Below, one piece after another: positions 10,293 to 22,602 of a DNA stretch of 64,000 nucleotides. Source of the stretch: Dallia pectoralis (Eukaryota; Chordata; Actinopteri; Esociformes; Umbridae); NCBI GenBank assembly GCA_029465975.1, contig CM055758.1:8541875-8605874 (forward strand), written 5' to 3'. The notes beneath the pieces were generated by a model, which made no database searches, was not told the DNA's origin, and saw nothing but the letters and a program-made list of their open reading frames with translations. The translations under genes were made by a program, and so were the position numbers. Each line of letters begins with the position of its first letter. The first letter of the stretch is position 1.

Positions 10293-12189
10293 GGTAAGCT
10301 GAAGCCATCATGTCTTCACCCCGTGTGAGGCGGTTTTACTTTGCATCCATGAACACACCCCCTGGACTCATTCCATTGTCTTGTCTTGTCTAATCATTCC
10401 CACCAGGTCCCTATCAATAATTACTATGTGCATATATTGTATGTTCCCTTAGATTACAGTGGCTTTGTGCTTCATTGTTTAACGTCAGTCCTGTATGTCG
10501 GTGAGTGTTCCTCGTACAGCCTTTATTTTGATGTTTAGTAAGTCGCAACATAGTGCACTTTATTTTCATTACAGGTTTCCCATTGTGGTCCTGTTTGTTT
10601 TTATTAAATAAACCCACGAATGAGATTCAATACCGGAGTTTGGTTCCTGCCACCACACTATCAATCAATCACATTTTTTTATAAAGCCCTTTTTGCAACA
10701 AATCTGTCACAAAATACTTTTACAAACACCCAGCCTGAATCCGACAGAGCACACATCAACATGTGGATGCAAGTTGATACACTACACTCATGGTTCGTGA
10801 CAGGGTTCTCCTGGTCCGTAAAGCGGATGAGACATGCCTGCCTCCCCCAGTAGGCATCTCAGAGACTAACTAGAACAATGATGCCTGCATCTGTCCCTGT
10901 GTTCCAGATCAAGGCAGTTGACTTAAGTTGCTTCATTTTCAATATGTGTTCTATGTCATACTACCTGGTAAAATAAGTATACAAATAAGCTATACTTAAT
11001 AGTCACTTTGACTTCATAACACACTTTTAATTCATAATGCCCCTAAATGAATAGTCCGAAGTCAAGAATCCAACCCAGATGTCCCAAGGTTGTTGGGTGT
11101 TGTGGCTTTCACCCTCTTCGGAGAATACTATTGACTGCTGGAATCAAGTTTTTACTGACTCATATTTGTGAATCATCATACTCTGGAAATAATTTTCTCT
11201 CACACGTTCTACAGCCAATCATTGCACGTTAAAGATACGTGTCAAATTGTTCAAAATTACTACTTTAATTTGGGCTAGATCTCTTATTTCCTAGGTGAAC
11301 GGAGATGCTGGCCCTGCATCATTGTAGTGCAAAAAAAGCGTTTACTATGCCGACATGCTAACAATTTACATGGGATGTGATAACATAGAACAGACTTTTT
11401 GGAGAAATACACACTTGAAATATACATTTTAGTTACAGATGCTAGCTGAGTGTAATTTTTCTTACCAGGGCTGTTCCTTCATTGTGCTGTCAGGAAGATG
11501 TCAGGCTGCGCAAATAGATTAGCTTCCTTTTGGTGTTCAGTAAATACTCTAGTTAAGAGGAACTTTGATCAAGTTTCACAATTACACTATCTAATTCAAG
11601 TCACATTCTTTGTCACATGCTTTGTTACCAGATAAAGCAAAACACTTCAATTGTTGCTGAGAATTCAACCAGTTTACTCAAACGCGTTTCCAAAAAACAG
11701 TATGGGCAGATAATGCCAAACATGAAATATATAATATTTATAGAAATGAATACCTTTAGTACACAAGAACCGTTAGAGGATCTTGAAGAAGTAGGGTTCA
11801 TGTATTTTACATTTGCTTGAAATTGCCCATTAGCTTAGTTCAAGAAAAAGGTAGAGCAACCTTATTATGTTGAATGAAAAAACATTTCCCAAAAGAAAAA
11901 GTTGAGAAGAGTAAGCCAACTCAGAATAGATTTTATTGATGAAGTTTCTCTGCCACCTTGTGTTCATACCCCAGTAGTTCATTTAAACCTTTTTCATAAT
12001 TGATATTATTTTGTTAAAAACACTGGACTTTCTAATTAATGACCTCCGTACTGGATTAGGATATTAAATCCAAGATTATATAAATTCTGAGTTTTCTTAA
12101 ATCTTATAAGATGTGCACTGCAAAATAGGGAGATGGACTAACTGTTTAGCCAAGATACTTTATGGTTTACAGTTAGTTAAAAAAAACAA

Positions 12190-12315
12190 GAGGTCATTTG
12201 GTGGGCATAGCCAGGGGTTAAATTAGGCAAGAGTCATTTGGTGGGCATAGCCAGGGGTTAAATTAGACAAGAGTCATTTGGTGGCCATAGCCAGGGGTTA
12301 AATTAGGCAAGAGTC
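12190..12315. repeat. Three copies of a 40-bp tandem repeat
   Basis: Unit core 'gtcatttggtgggcatagcc' then 'aggggttaaattaggcaaga', three times with single-base differences (ggcaag/gacaag, gggcat/ggccat). Confidence 0.92.
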
Positions 12316-12649
12316 AGCTGAACTTCTGCACATATTGTTAAAATGAGAAACTGAGCGCCTGTGTTTCCACTGGCCAGACTTTTAACATTTTAGTTACAGC
12401 TCTGACTGTTGCTGGCAGTCCAAGCCTGCAACGATTCATTTCACCCAGGGGGAGGTGGGAGGGGTGCTGCTAACATAGTTCATTTCAGGTTTAAGAGATT
12501 TCCATGACAGTGAAATTGGTCGATGTCCGGAATGCGGACAGGAATGGGTTTTGCACGCAAAATGACCCATTCCAGTATGTCAGAACCATGTTTTGACTCA
12601 CAAGCCTAAACTAAACCCCACCTCATCACGACCTGCGACTTGCCAATGA

Positions 12650-13330
12650 CTGAATGAGTTCTACCACAGATTTGAGAGACAGGAGGGCGCTCCTGACGAA
12701 ATACCTCCTTCCTGTGTGTCCAGTCATCCACACCAGCTCTCCGTCATCGGGGCCTATAAACAAACACCCATCTAACTCAACCTCACCTCCCCATTACAAT
12801 GGTAATTTGTCTACAGAACCAGCAGGTCTGTTGACGAAGCGGCCAACATGGCTCTCCACTTAATCCTCCAGCATCTAGACTCCACCGGAACCTATACTCC
12901 TAATCTTGTTTGTGGACCTCAGTTCTGCATTCTGCACCATAATTCCTGCTTGGCTCCAGGACAAGCTCTCCGAACTGGGAGTGCCAGAGTCCACTTGCCG
13001 GCAGCACGTGAGGCTGGTGAAGCACTTGCCGGACCCCCTGACCATCAGCAACAGCTCCCCTCAAAGCTGCGTCCTGTTTCCCCTACTCATGTACACCAAC
13101 AGCTGCACCTGCAGGATTCACTCTGTCACGATGCGGAAGTTTGTGGAAGACATCACCTATATCTGACTTATTTCTAATGGAGACGAGGCTGACTACAGGG
13201 GAAGATGGACCATCTGGAGTCCTGGTTCCAGAACCTCTGGCTACATGAACGGTTTCTTTCCTACAGCAGTAGGCCTCAGGAACATGCCCTCGGTATGTTT
13301 TGTCTGCTCACCGCATTCACACAGAACCCT
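12650..13330 (+). mobile_element. Degenerate non-LTR retrotransposon (L2/Maui-like reverse transcriptase)
   Basis: Translations in two frames give reverse-transcriptase-like blocks in the right order: 'HLDSTGTY', 'FVDLSSAFCTIIPAWLQDKL', 'LGVPEST', 'DPLTISNSSPQSCVLFPLL', 'KFVEDITYI', then 'LISNGDEADYRG'. These resemble fish L2/Maui-type LINEs, in which the metal-binding box reads FADDTT. Here it has become FVEDIT, followed by a stop, and frames change at least twice. It is a dead 5'- and 3'-truncated copy. Confidence 0.82.
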
Positions 13331-13800
13331 CACACTGGACGATTTTAGTCTTTAGGGCCGATCGGTCCACAGTGTGGTCAGAAAAGACGTGTTTTTCTAA
13401 ATGGAAGCGGAAACAAGACACAAGAAGTAAGGATTACACACCCTAGTTTCCTATATTCCCCCGCACAATAGTATAGCAAAATAAATCTAGAAACTGAGAC
13501 AAGGGGGTCCAGTTAAATGTGAAACACGAGAAGACGTTGTATTTTTATGACACACATTAATCATGGCTAACAATTCAACTATTTCCTTAAATGTCAGTCT
13601 TTGAGAAAAAGGGTTGAAATAAAAACAAAATGGACACGTCCTTCAGGTGGAGAGAGAAGTAGTGGGTGCTGTTTGTGGTCCAAGGGGCCGAATAGCTATA
13701 CAAAAAAATAATTAAGTAATATATTTCATGACAAGATACCTAAATGTTAAAAGGTAGTGTTTTTATATTGCTGACTGAGCACACATCAGATTTGGTGTCG

Positions 13801-14080
13801 TCATGTTTAGCCCCACCCATCAGTGGGCTATTTCAGAGTCTCCTTTAAGAACCCAGTGAGTGACACGGAGCTGCTCACACACCAGAAACCGGTGCTTGGC
13901 GGCTGTGGAAAGTAGCGCACTGGGAGGAGGATGACAGCTACGACACCCATTTGAACAGCCCGTGTGCGGACCACTGATCTGAGTCTGTTGTTGTGCACAC
14001 ACAGCGTTGCCTTAGTTGGCTATGTGTTCGGATCTCGTATGATTTCTCCATCTTCGTAGGGGGCATTTCTTCCCAATACC
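13801..14080 (+). promoter_or_regulatory. arrdc3: Probable ARRDC3 promoter and 5' UTR
   Basis: The 280 bases before the ARRDC3 start codon are less AT-rich and richer in CpG than the DNA to the left, and this richness continues through exon 1. No TATA box at a convincing distance was seen and the transcription start is not defined. Assignment rests on position. Confidence 0.45.
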
Positions 14081-17000
14081 ATGGTGCTGGGCAAGGTGAA
14101 GACTCTGGCGGTCTGCTTCGACTGCTTAAACGACCACAACATCCCTCTGTACTCCGGCGGCGACTCGGTCTCCGGGAGGGTGGTGATCGAGGTCGCCGGC
14201 GACGTTCGCGTTAAAACGCTGAGCATCACCGCCCGAGGGATGGCCAAGGTGCGGTGGACCGAGTCCCGGAACGCCGGGGCCAACACCGCCTACACTCAGA
14301 ATTACACCGAGGAGGTGGAATACTTAAACTATAGCGACACGTTAATAGGAGAGGAGAGAGGTAAGGGAAAACCACACCGTAATAATAACGCACTGGCAAT
14401 AGACATATTTAGACATATTTTGAGATTATTGGACATATTTAGACATATTTCTGAAACTGGAACACGCTGTATCTTGTATGTTCTATGTTAGGGTGTAGGG
14501 TTGTTGCTGTGGTTATTATTGGCTATATGCAATTTCTGGGGTAGGCTTAATAGATGTGTTGTAATGTCACACACTACCACACAACATCACAATTTATGGT
14601 TCATTACTGCATATTTCTTCGTTCACTCAGGTGAGATAGTGGTCCTGATGCGACAAAAGATAAAGCCCTGGTGAACTGGGTGGTTTGTCCGCCACGACCA
14701 ATTAAACAATTTATTTATGCATTGCTAACCCAACCTAAAAATATTTGAAATATATGAAAACTACAGTTGCCTATAAAGTTGAATTAAGAGTTCAATTCCA
14801 ATTATACATTCGTGGCAAGTGGTTACAGCCTATATGTTGTGTGTGATGAGTGAATAAACCAATTATGATCAAATATGTAACATAACAGTGGGGCCAAATC
14901 TAACCGGAATCAGTTGACATGTTATTATTTTCCTCGGTTATGACTGTTTTGGTTTTTAATGTCGTCAGTAACCTTCTGTTGCTGATAACATCCTGAAGTT
15001 TACTCCCTTTGTTAGAAGCGGTTCAAACCTGTTCACAAACTGGCCAGAGGGAGGGGGTGGGGTGCGTGAGCGGGGGGGATAAGTCTCTCTCTGGCTCCTG
15101 ATTGGTCTAAACGCCATTATGCGTGGACGATGACGTCATTCGTTCTGAGGAAATGACAATTCTACAGCAACACTAATGCAACTTTGTCTTCAATTTGGTA
15201 ATGTAACATTTGCATAGTGGGGAACTGTAACACTATGAAATAAAGATTGCAAATACAGAGAGGAAGGTTACGTTGGCAACAACTGAGCCTATCACGTAGA
15301 CCTATAATCACATGACGTAACTGATATGCAAATTAAACTGTTGCTATTGCCAATGTATCGGATATTTGCCCTACATCACTTCTGGCGTTGAATTTCAGTC
15401 TACAATATTAGTTGTACTTGGATAAAGCTGTTTCAGAGAGAGAAGAAAACTGCCACAGTCTCAGACATCAACAAGAATACACTTCTATTTCTTCAAAAAA
15501 GAAAAAACGTGGTTGCAGCAATAATACTAATTTCATGATATCTTACATTTCATGACAGTAATTATTCTTTGCTTGGCCAAATAAGACTATGGTAATGTTG
15601 GGAGAGCTCAATTCATATTTTCTCAAGAACAATTATCCACCAGTATATGACATCATCAAGACCTTCATCAGAAGACTGGTTGCCTTCTCACAAACGGCAA
15701 CCAAACCTACTGATACCCTACAGTCAGAATTGCATTTTCGGAAACAATGTTAATTTTTAGGGTTCATGTCTAGCTGGCTGGTAAACAAAATGTAATGTAT
15801 AAGCTGATCTGATATCTGATAACCTCAGACATGGGCTGAGAAGCTATATGGTGCGCTGTCCTTTCTTTTAGGCCATCACTAACTAACCTGATCCCCAGTT
15901 TAAATAAATGGTGGCCTAAATAGATAATCATGATTAGTTTACCCAGGTCTGTTAGTGCTGCGTTGGGACAAAAGCCTGCACACCACATAGCTATCCAGCA
16001 GCAGAGCTGCCTGCCACAGATTTACAGATTTGACTTCACTTGTTGCTCAAGCATTATGTATTTCAGCTTATGTTTTGTAGGTATTGGCTATGTTTTTTTG
16101 TCACACTGTAAAAATGTATTGCTGCTGTCTGTGTGTTGATTAACCGATTGTCTAATTGAGTAATATATAAATAAAATAATTATTTTTATTTTTTAATAAA
16201 GATGTGTGAATGTACCTGCCTTTGAGTCCCTCTTCATTTCTGTCAAATACTATTGTCTTTCTCTGCTGTCTCTCTGCTTCTTCTGGTGCTTGACATGACA
16301 ATATTAGGTGAACTCTCTGTCCCTCCCTAACTCTACCTCCTGTTCTCTTTTTCTCTCTCCCTCCGTCCTATACATCTTTCCATGCCTCTGTTTCTCTCCA
16401 TCCTTCCATGTACAGAACACATAGTAATTCATAAATGGGCTTGGTCAAAGGGCGGGACTAGGTTAGCTTCCCACCAATGGGACGCTGACTGGTAATGCAG
16501 TCGTTGGAGTATCCGGCTGAAAATCCACTCTTCATTCTGGTTCATACCGGTCTGCTCCTGCTCTTCTTGCACTGCCGGTGTGACTTGGAAACCACACACA
16601 CAGAGTTGCATACACCACATACACACACACACACCACACATACAAATGCATAGCTGTTTACGATTGCCAGTGTTGTTGAACATACTGTACCCATACACAT
16701 ATACACACACACACACACTGGTACACACACACACACCAAACACACGCGCAATGTTCTCTGCTGCCAAAGAGAAAATGACATTTCGAATGAGGAAGTGAAA
16801 ATGCGTCGGTGTCTTGTTGTCTCTAATCTGTACTGTGTGCCCCGTTTTTTTTTTGAATAACTTAACAGTAATGTTTATATCTGATGTACAGATGACCTAA
16901 TGGCTACAATAAAATACACTACAATAATACATGAGTTTTTGGACATGTGTTATAGTACATTCGTTGTTTGTCGTTAGATGTCCCGCAGCCTTTCTAAATG

Positions 17001-19155
17001 GGTTTATTATATCGGTGTTGACCTGGATTATGTGGTTAAATGAAGATGTGTGTTTAGCTCATGGTCTGTGCAGGCTGGTGGGTGTCAGGTCTGGTATTTG
17101 GAATCTTGTTCTCCTGTGTTACAGATGAGGACGGTCCAGAAGAGGCCCTGACTGTTCTGAACACAGGGTTGCACGAATTCGCTTTCACCTTTTTGCTACC
17201 ACAGATGTACGTAACACAAACATAGACACACACAGAGACATACTCCACCCCCCCCCAACAACACACACACACACACAAACACAGACAAATCGATATACAC
17301 AGAAAGATACCCCTCCAACACACACAGGAATACAGACAAATAGATATACACATAGACATATCCAACCAACACACACACACACACACAGACAAATAGATAT
17401 ACACAGAGACACCTACCGCAATAACATAAAATGCAAAAGCTAAACACAGAGTCTTATCTAAACATTTATGTGTAATAATGCAGACCTACCCCCCATCTCT
17501 CTGCCGTTCTCCACCCCCCCACCCCGTCAGGCCCCTGGCCACGTCGTTTGAAGGGAAACATGGCAGTGTGAGGTACTGGGTGAGAGCAGAGCTCTACAGA
17601 CCATGGCTGCTGCCTGTCAGAGTGAAGAAGGAGTTCACTGTGTTTGAACACATCGACATCAACACACCACTACTGCTGGTGAGGACCGAGGAGTGTTCAC
17701 ACACACACCTAGATACACACACACACACACACCTAGAGACACAAACACACACATACACCTAGACTCACACACACACTCACAAACACAGACACACACATAC
17801 CGAAACACATCCGACACGAATTTGATCATGGTTTTGTGCTCTTTAATTTGCTTATGTTTTTTGTGCTCTTTAACATTCCTGTGTCCAGGCTCCTCAAGCT
17901 GGGACTAAGGACAAGACCCTGTGTTGCTGGTTCTGTGCCTCAGGCCCAATCTCACTCAGCGCCAAGATCGAGAGAAAGGGATACACACCAGGTAAGCAAC
18001 ACACACACACACTCGCTCTCGCACACACACAGAGCCCGTTCCCACACACCACCTCCAATTTCACAGTCTCCTCTTTTCCATTCCTAGGTGAGTCGATCCA
18101 GATATTTGCGGAGGTGGAGAACTGTTCGTCCCGGGTAGTGGTGCCCAAAGCGACGCTGTGCCAGACTCAGACCTATTTGGCCAAGGGAAAAGCTCGGCAG
18201 CTACAGCAGCACGTGGCAGCCCTGCGTGGGGACACCCTGCCCCAGGGAAAGAGCCAGAGCTGGGATGGAAAACTCCTCCACATACCTCCGGTCTCCCCGT
18301 CCATCCTGGACTGTCCACTTATCAGAGTGGAGTACTCGCTGGTGGTGAGAAATAATTCTACGTAGTCATAACAGGGGAGGTTGGAATCCGAATGGTGATT
18401 GGCTGAACTCTGCTTCGTGTTGTGTCTATTGGCTGAACCGTGTTGTGTTTAACAACCGGCATTAATCCTTACCTATGTGTGATCGTGTGTGAAACCACCT
18501 GGTGAAACGTGACTGGTTTACACTCCCAGGTGTACGTGGACATACCCGGTGGGCTGAACCTGTCATTGTCGTTGCCGCTGGTGATTGGCACCATTCCTCT
18601 CCACGCATTCACCAGTCGAACCAACAGCATCAGCAGTTACTGCAGTACCACCAGCTGGCCAGAGAGACCTGAAGGTAAGACCTGAAGTCATCCATTCATG
18701 TGTGTTTTTCCTGTGTTTGTTTTTTTTTCATGCGCATCGCGTGCGTGCATGTGTGTTTACACGGTGTGTACATACGGTGTGTGTGAAGTGTGTACATTTG
18801 TTTGCGGTGTGCGTTGACTTAATCCCATGCTTTCGGTTTTGCCTTAGCTCCCCCAAGCTACAGTGACCTGGCAGTGACGGAGGAGCAAAGGCAGGGCTGT
18901 TTTGAGCGGTGCGAGGGGTCAGAGGTCACGGCAGAGGATCAGGAAACACTGCATGCGTACATCACAGAGTTTAGATACCAGCCTCCGCCGCTCTATTCTG
19001 AGGTACACACACGCCCCACCTCCCTGCACACATGTGCCCACACAGGGTATTCTAGGTTTAACCAGCATCCTCTTCTCTCTCAGGTTGATCCTAACCCAGA
19101 ACCAGGCTGTGGTGGTCAGGGGGTCAGGAGACCCGACCCTTGCCCCTCTCGCTGA
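14081..19155 (+). CDS. arrdc3: ARRDC3, arrestin domain-containing protein 3 (alpha-arrestin)
   Basis: Eight exons with consistent phases: 14081-14360, 17125-17206, 17531-17678, 17889-17991, 18088-18344, 18530-18674, 18848-19002, 19084-19155 (TGA). They encode 413 residues, about the human length. The start MVLGKVKTLAVCFDCLND matches the family. Arrestin-N covers the first half (WTESRNAGANTAYTQNYTEE, ATSFEGKHGSVRYWV, EFTVFEHIDINTP). Arrestin-C covers the second (CCWFCASGPISLSAKIERKG, PPVSPSILDC, YVDIPGG, PLVIGTIPL). Two PPxY motifs, PPSY (340-343) and PPLY (385-388), recruit HECT ubiquitin ligases such as NEDD4/ITCH. The family acts at the plasma membrane and endosomes to ubiquitinate cargo such as the beta-2 adrenergic receptor. 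Key motifs are intact. Motifs and neighbours favour ARRDC3 over ARRDC4 or ARRDC2. Confidence 0.96.
15098..15138. promoter_or_regulatory. Inverted CCAAT box and perfect CRE in ARRDC3 intron 1
   Basis: ATTGG (15101-15105) is followed 25 bases later by the palindromic CRE TGACGTCA (15131-15138). Both lie in a GC-rich patch (about 15045-15150) within the 2.8 kb first intron. A second CRE-like TGACGTAA lies near 15314. This could be an alternative promoter or cAMP/CREB-responsive element; function is inferred only. Confidence 0.4.
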
Positions 19156-19248
19156 GCACAACACTGGCCGTCTCAGATCAGACAGGAAACTACACCTACA
19201 CAGAGATCCAACATGGTCATTGCTATGGCCCTATAAAGATGGATGGAC

Positions 19249-20152
19249 AACATGGACTCCACTATAGCCCTGTACTGGAGCCAGTCACCTCCAGACGGAT
19301 CCAACATGGACTCCACTATAGCCCTGTACTGGAGCCAGTCACCTCCAGACGGATCCAACATGGACTCCACTATAGCCCTGTACTGGAGCCAGTCACCTCC
19401 AGACGGATCCAACATGGACTCCACTATAGCCCTGTACTGGAGCCAGTCACCTCCAGACGGATCCAACATGGACTCCACTATAGCCCTGTACTGGAGCCAG
19501 TCACCTCCAGACGGATCCAACATGGACTCCACTATAGCCCTGTACTGGAGCCAGTCACCTCCAGACGGATCCAACATGGACTCCACTATAGCCCTGTACT
19601 GGAGCCAGTCACCTCCAGACGGATCCAACATGGACTCCACTATAGCCCTGTACTGGAGCCAGTCACCTCCAGACGGATCCAACATGGACTCCACTATAGC
19701 CCTGTACAGGAGCCAGTCACCTCCAGACGGATCCAACATGGACTCCACTATAGCCCTGTACTGGAGCCAGTCACCTCCAGACGGATCCAACATGGACTCC
19801 ACTATAGCCCTGTACAGGAGCCAGTCACCTACAGATGGATCCAACATGGCCTCCACTATAGCCCTGTACTGGAGCCAGTCACCTCCAGACGGATCCAACA
19901 TGGACTCCACTATAGCCCTGTACTGGAGCCAGTCACCTCCAGACGGATCCAACATGGCCTCCTTTATATAGCCCTGTACAGGAGCCAGTCACCTACAGAT
20001 GGATCCAACATGGCCTCCACTATAGCCCTGTACTGGAGCCAGTCACCTACAGATGGATCCAACATGGCCTCCACTATAGCCCTGTACTGGAGCCAGTCAC
20101 CTACAGATGGATCCAACATGGCCTCCACTATAGCCCTGTACTGCAGCCAACA
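19249..20152. repeat. 54-bp minisatellite downstream of ARRDC3 stop
   Basis: About 16.5 copies of a 54-base unit beginning 94 bases after the ARRDC3 stop codon, so probably in its 3' UTR. Each standard unit contains GGATCC and the inverted repeat CTGGAG...CTCCAG (6-bp stem, 8-base loop). The left copies are almost identical. The right copies (from about 19810) mix in 'caggag', 'ctacag' and 'ggcctcc' variants. One copy near 19960 has an extra base that shifts the phase. Several frames on both strands stay open because 54 is a multiple of three. Confidence 0.96.
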
Positions 20153-20868
20153 TGGCTGTCTCATCCTCGGTTTCCTCAGGAAGTGCTGCATTGATGTTAA
20201 CAGGGATGGCAGGTGTGTGAATAGGCTAGGAGACACCGCTGTCTGAACAAAATACCAGTTCTCTGCTGTTAAGGAAGAATAGCTTCAGTCTCTGATACAG
20301 TATGTGACCATTACATAGCACATAGATGGGGGAAGGGAAGAAGGAAAGAAACAATCCTCGGTTGAAAACAGTGGTCAGGAATGTTCTCCAGACAGTGAAT
20401 TTTGCACACACCTTTCTTGCTGTTTGACAACCCTATTTCCCGCAGTCTCTCTTCCTCAATGCTCATAAATGCCGGTACATCTCAGTTGTCTTCTCACCTC
20501 CACCGCTTAAAACAGCACAGAACTGTGGTCGTTAGAGCGACGTAAAAAACGAACAAACGTATTTTAGTTTTATTTTGTCCGGGTATTCCTGAATGGGTGG
20601 AATGGACCTGCAAACGAAGAGAGTTGTTAGAAAGTCCCGCAGATGTCCAGGAGGTTGTGTTATAGACCCCTGGATGCCCTTTACTGGGTCGTGTGTCTCC
20701 AGGTGTCAATGTTAAGCACTCACATTGTCTTTCAGGTGTCTTTCCTTACTATAATCCTATATAGTTACAGTTCCTAGTACCCTTGATCGATATACGTGGA
20801 CAGATGACACCAGAACAAAGCTCTTTATTTACAACGAAACGACGGAAACAGCCAAAAAGTTAAATCTA

Positions 20869-20874
20869 AATAAA
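20869..20874 (+). terminator. Candidate polyadenylation signal (ARRDC3)
   Basis: AATAAA about 1.7 kb after the ARRDC3 stop codon; a second AATAAA lies at 21076-21081. Either would place the 54-bp minisatellite inside the 3' UTR. No cleavage site is proven. Confidence 0.3.
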
Positions 20875-22139
20875 ATAGATATTTCAAATGTTTACAAGTC
20901 AGTTGGGGTTTTCAGAAGGCGAAACCAATATGTCAAAGTTGATCTCCACTTCCAAAACTGGTACAAAGTGCAATATATTTTTGTATTTATGGTTTTTCTA
21001 TGTTTGTGTGCCGTGTGTGTGATGCCATTAATGCCATTAGTGATCTGAATGCTTTCACAATCTTCCTTTGTATGGAATAAATAAGCTTTTTATAGAAACC
21101 ATGTGAAGTGCATAAGCCTTAGTTAAGTGGAATAACGGGGATATTGGGAGTAAACTGAAACCGTGTCTCCACTGTTATTTCCATCTGCCTCTCTCTTGCT
21201 CTCTTGATCTCCTCCTTTATATTCCTTCCGTTCTCTCTATCTCTCTCTCTCTCTCTGCTTCCACTCCAATGTCTTAGCGCCAATCAGGACAGTGAGGAAT
21301 TGTCCTCTCCAACACACGCTCTTTCACAGTCTCCGTCACGCAAACCGGCAGACAACACGAAACAGACACGCGTCACGGGTCTCAGGAATGTTGACATTTT
21401 CACACACTCAAATCAGCCTACTAGTAGCTTAGCACACACACACAGCAACGGGAACATACACACACACACACACACATACATCAACGGACACGCACACACA
21501 CACACACATACATCAATGGGCACGCACACACACATACATCAATGAGCACACACACATACATCAATGGGCACACACACACATCAATTGGCACACACACGTA
21601 CAGTGGAACAGCTGTTACTTAAAACTATCGCTATTTCTTCCCGGCAGTCGGGACAGTACTGTCAACAAGTTTATCGTGTAATCTCTGACACTACAATGAA
21701 TCAGATTTTTTCGTCAATGTATTTCTTTCAACTATTCCTTCATCTCGCTCCAGGGATCTCATGGGGGGGTCATGATGTACAACACAATGCTAACACTGTA
21801 GTGGGCATTGCAGAATAGCATGACTGAGATGACTTGTAAGCTGATGAACTGTTCTCAACCACCCCCAACACACTCTCACACGCACACACACACACACACA
21901 CTTGTGCAATTTCATTACTGGAACCAAAAGTATTACCATTTCAAAAGACACAATGATTTTGGTGTTGGACGTAAGTTTAAAGGGGCGCTTTGTAGAATCC
22001 TGCCTAGAACATTGAAACGTGTTCAAACAGTAACATAATCTGTCTCCACCCCTTCTGTTACCAGACGAGACTGGCACATATTAGCTGGTCCAGGGTGATT
22101 AGGGTTGGGGGAAGGGCGGCAGTATTGCCAGTGTCTAGA

Positions 22140-22602
22140 CCCGGGCTGTCAAACTCATTTTCTCCCCGGGGCCACATCACCAGCATCAAGGTGGCCCTCA
22201 AAGGGCCCGTTGTAACTGCAAGACTGTATAAAAGTCACTGCTCCCTGATATATTGTTAAATAACTGTCTCTGCGTTTGATTAGTATTTATTCATGTGTAG
22301 AAATATTGTACACGCATTTACATGCATGTAAATGTCTAAATCGTTGTACGGACATTGCTCTACTTTATTGTAACACAAATCCTGGTAATTTAACAGGTTT
22401 AAAATCCCAGATCACTTCATCAAACCTGTCACACAAAATCGACATGCATTGTGGGAGATATACTGAAATGCTGTAAAGAAGCATATACTTTTATTTTGTG
22501 CCTTTTTAGCGCTTTCGGGTCATATGAAATATCGCTCTTGTGGGCAACATAAAAGAGCTTGTGGAACGGATTTGGCCCACGTGCCTTGAGTTTGACACAT
22601 GT
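22140..22602. mobile_element. hAT-like non-autonomous DNA transposon
   Basis: The left end reads 'gggctgtcaaactcatttt' and the right end 'ccttgagtttgacacatg', imperfect inverted termini sharing TGTCAAACTCA. Flanks are a near-perfect 8-base target duplication: TGTCTAGA (22132-22139) and TGTCTAAA (22603-22610). Eight-base duplications are a hAT hallmark. The roughly 460-base interior has no transposase frame. Exact end bases are uncertain by one or two. Confidence 0.75.

Larger units (their letters stand above)
10293..13800. other. Intergenic region between TLR8 and ARRDC3 (divergent genes)
   Basis: No intact gene found. The right-hand side of TLR8 here must hold its promoter and possibly its first exon. 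A dispersed-repeat-like stretch occurs at about 10400-10660. A 40-bp triplet repeat and a LINE reverse-transcriptase relic are listed separately. The rest (10.7-12.1 and 13.3-13.8 kb) is unique AT-rich DNA in which I see nothing definite. Confidence 0.6.

Noticed and set aside
12848..13177. 109- and 86-codon frames as a possible gene
   Set aside because: They are shifted fragments of one dead LINE reverse transcriptase.
19140..20246. 368-codon plus-strand and 260-codon minus-strand open frames
   Set aside because: Both are readings of the 54-bp minisatellite, whose unit length is a multiple of three.
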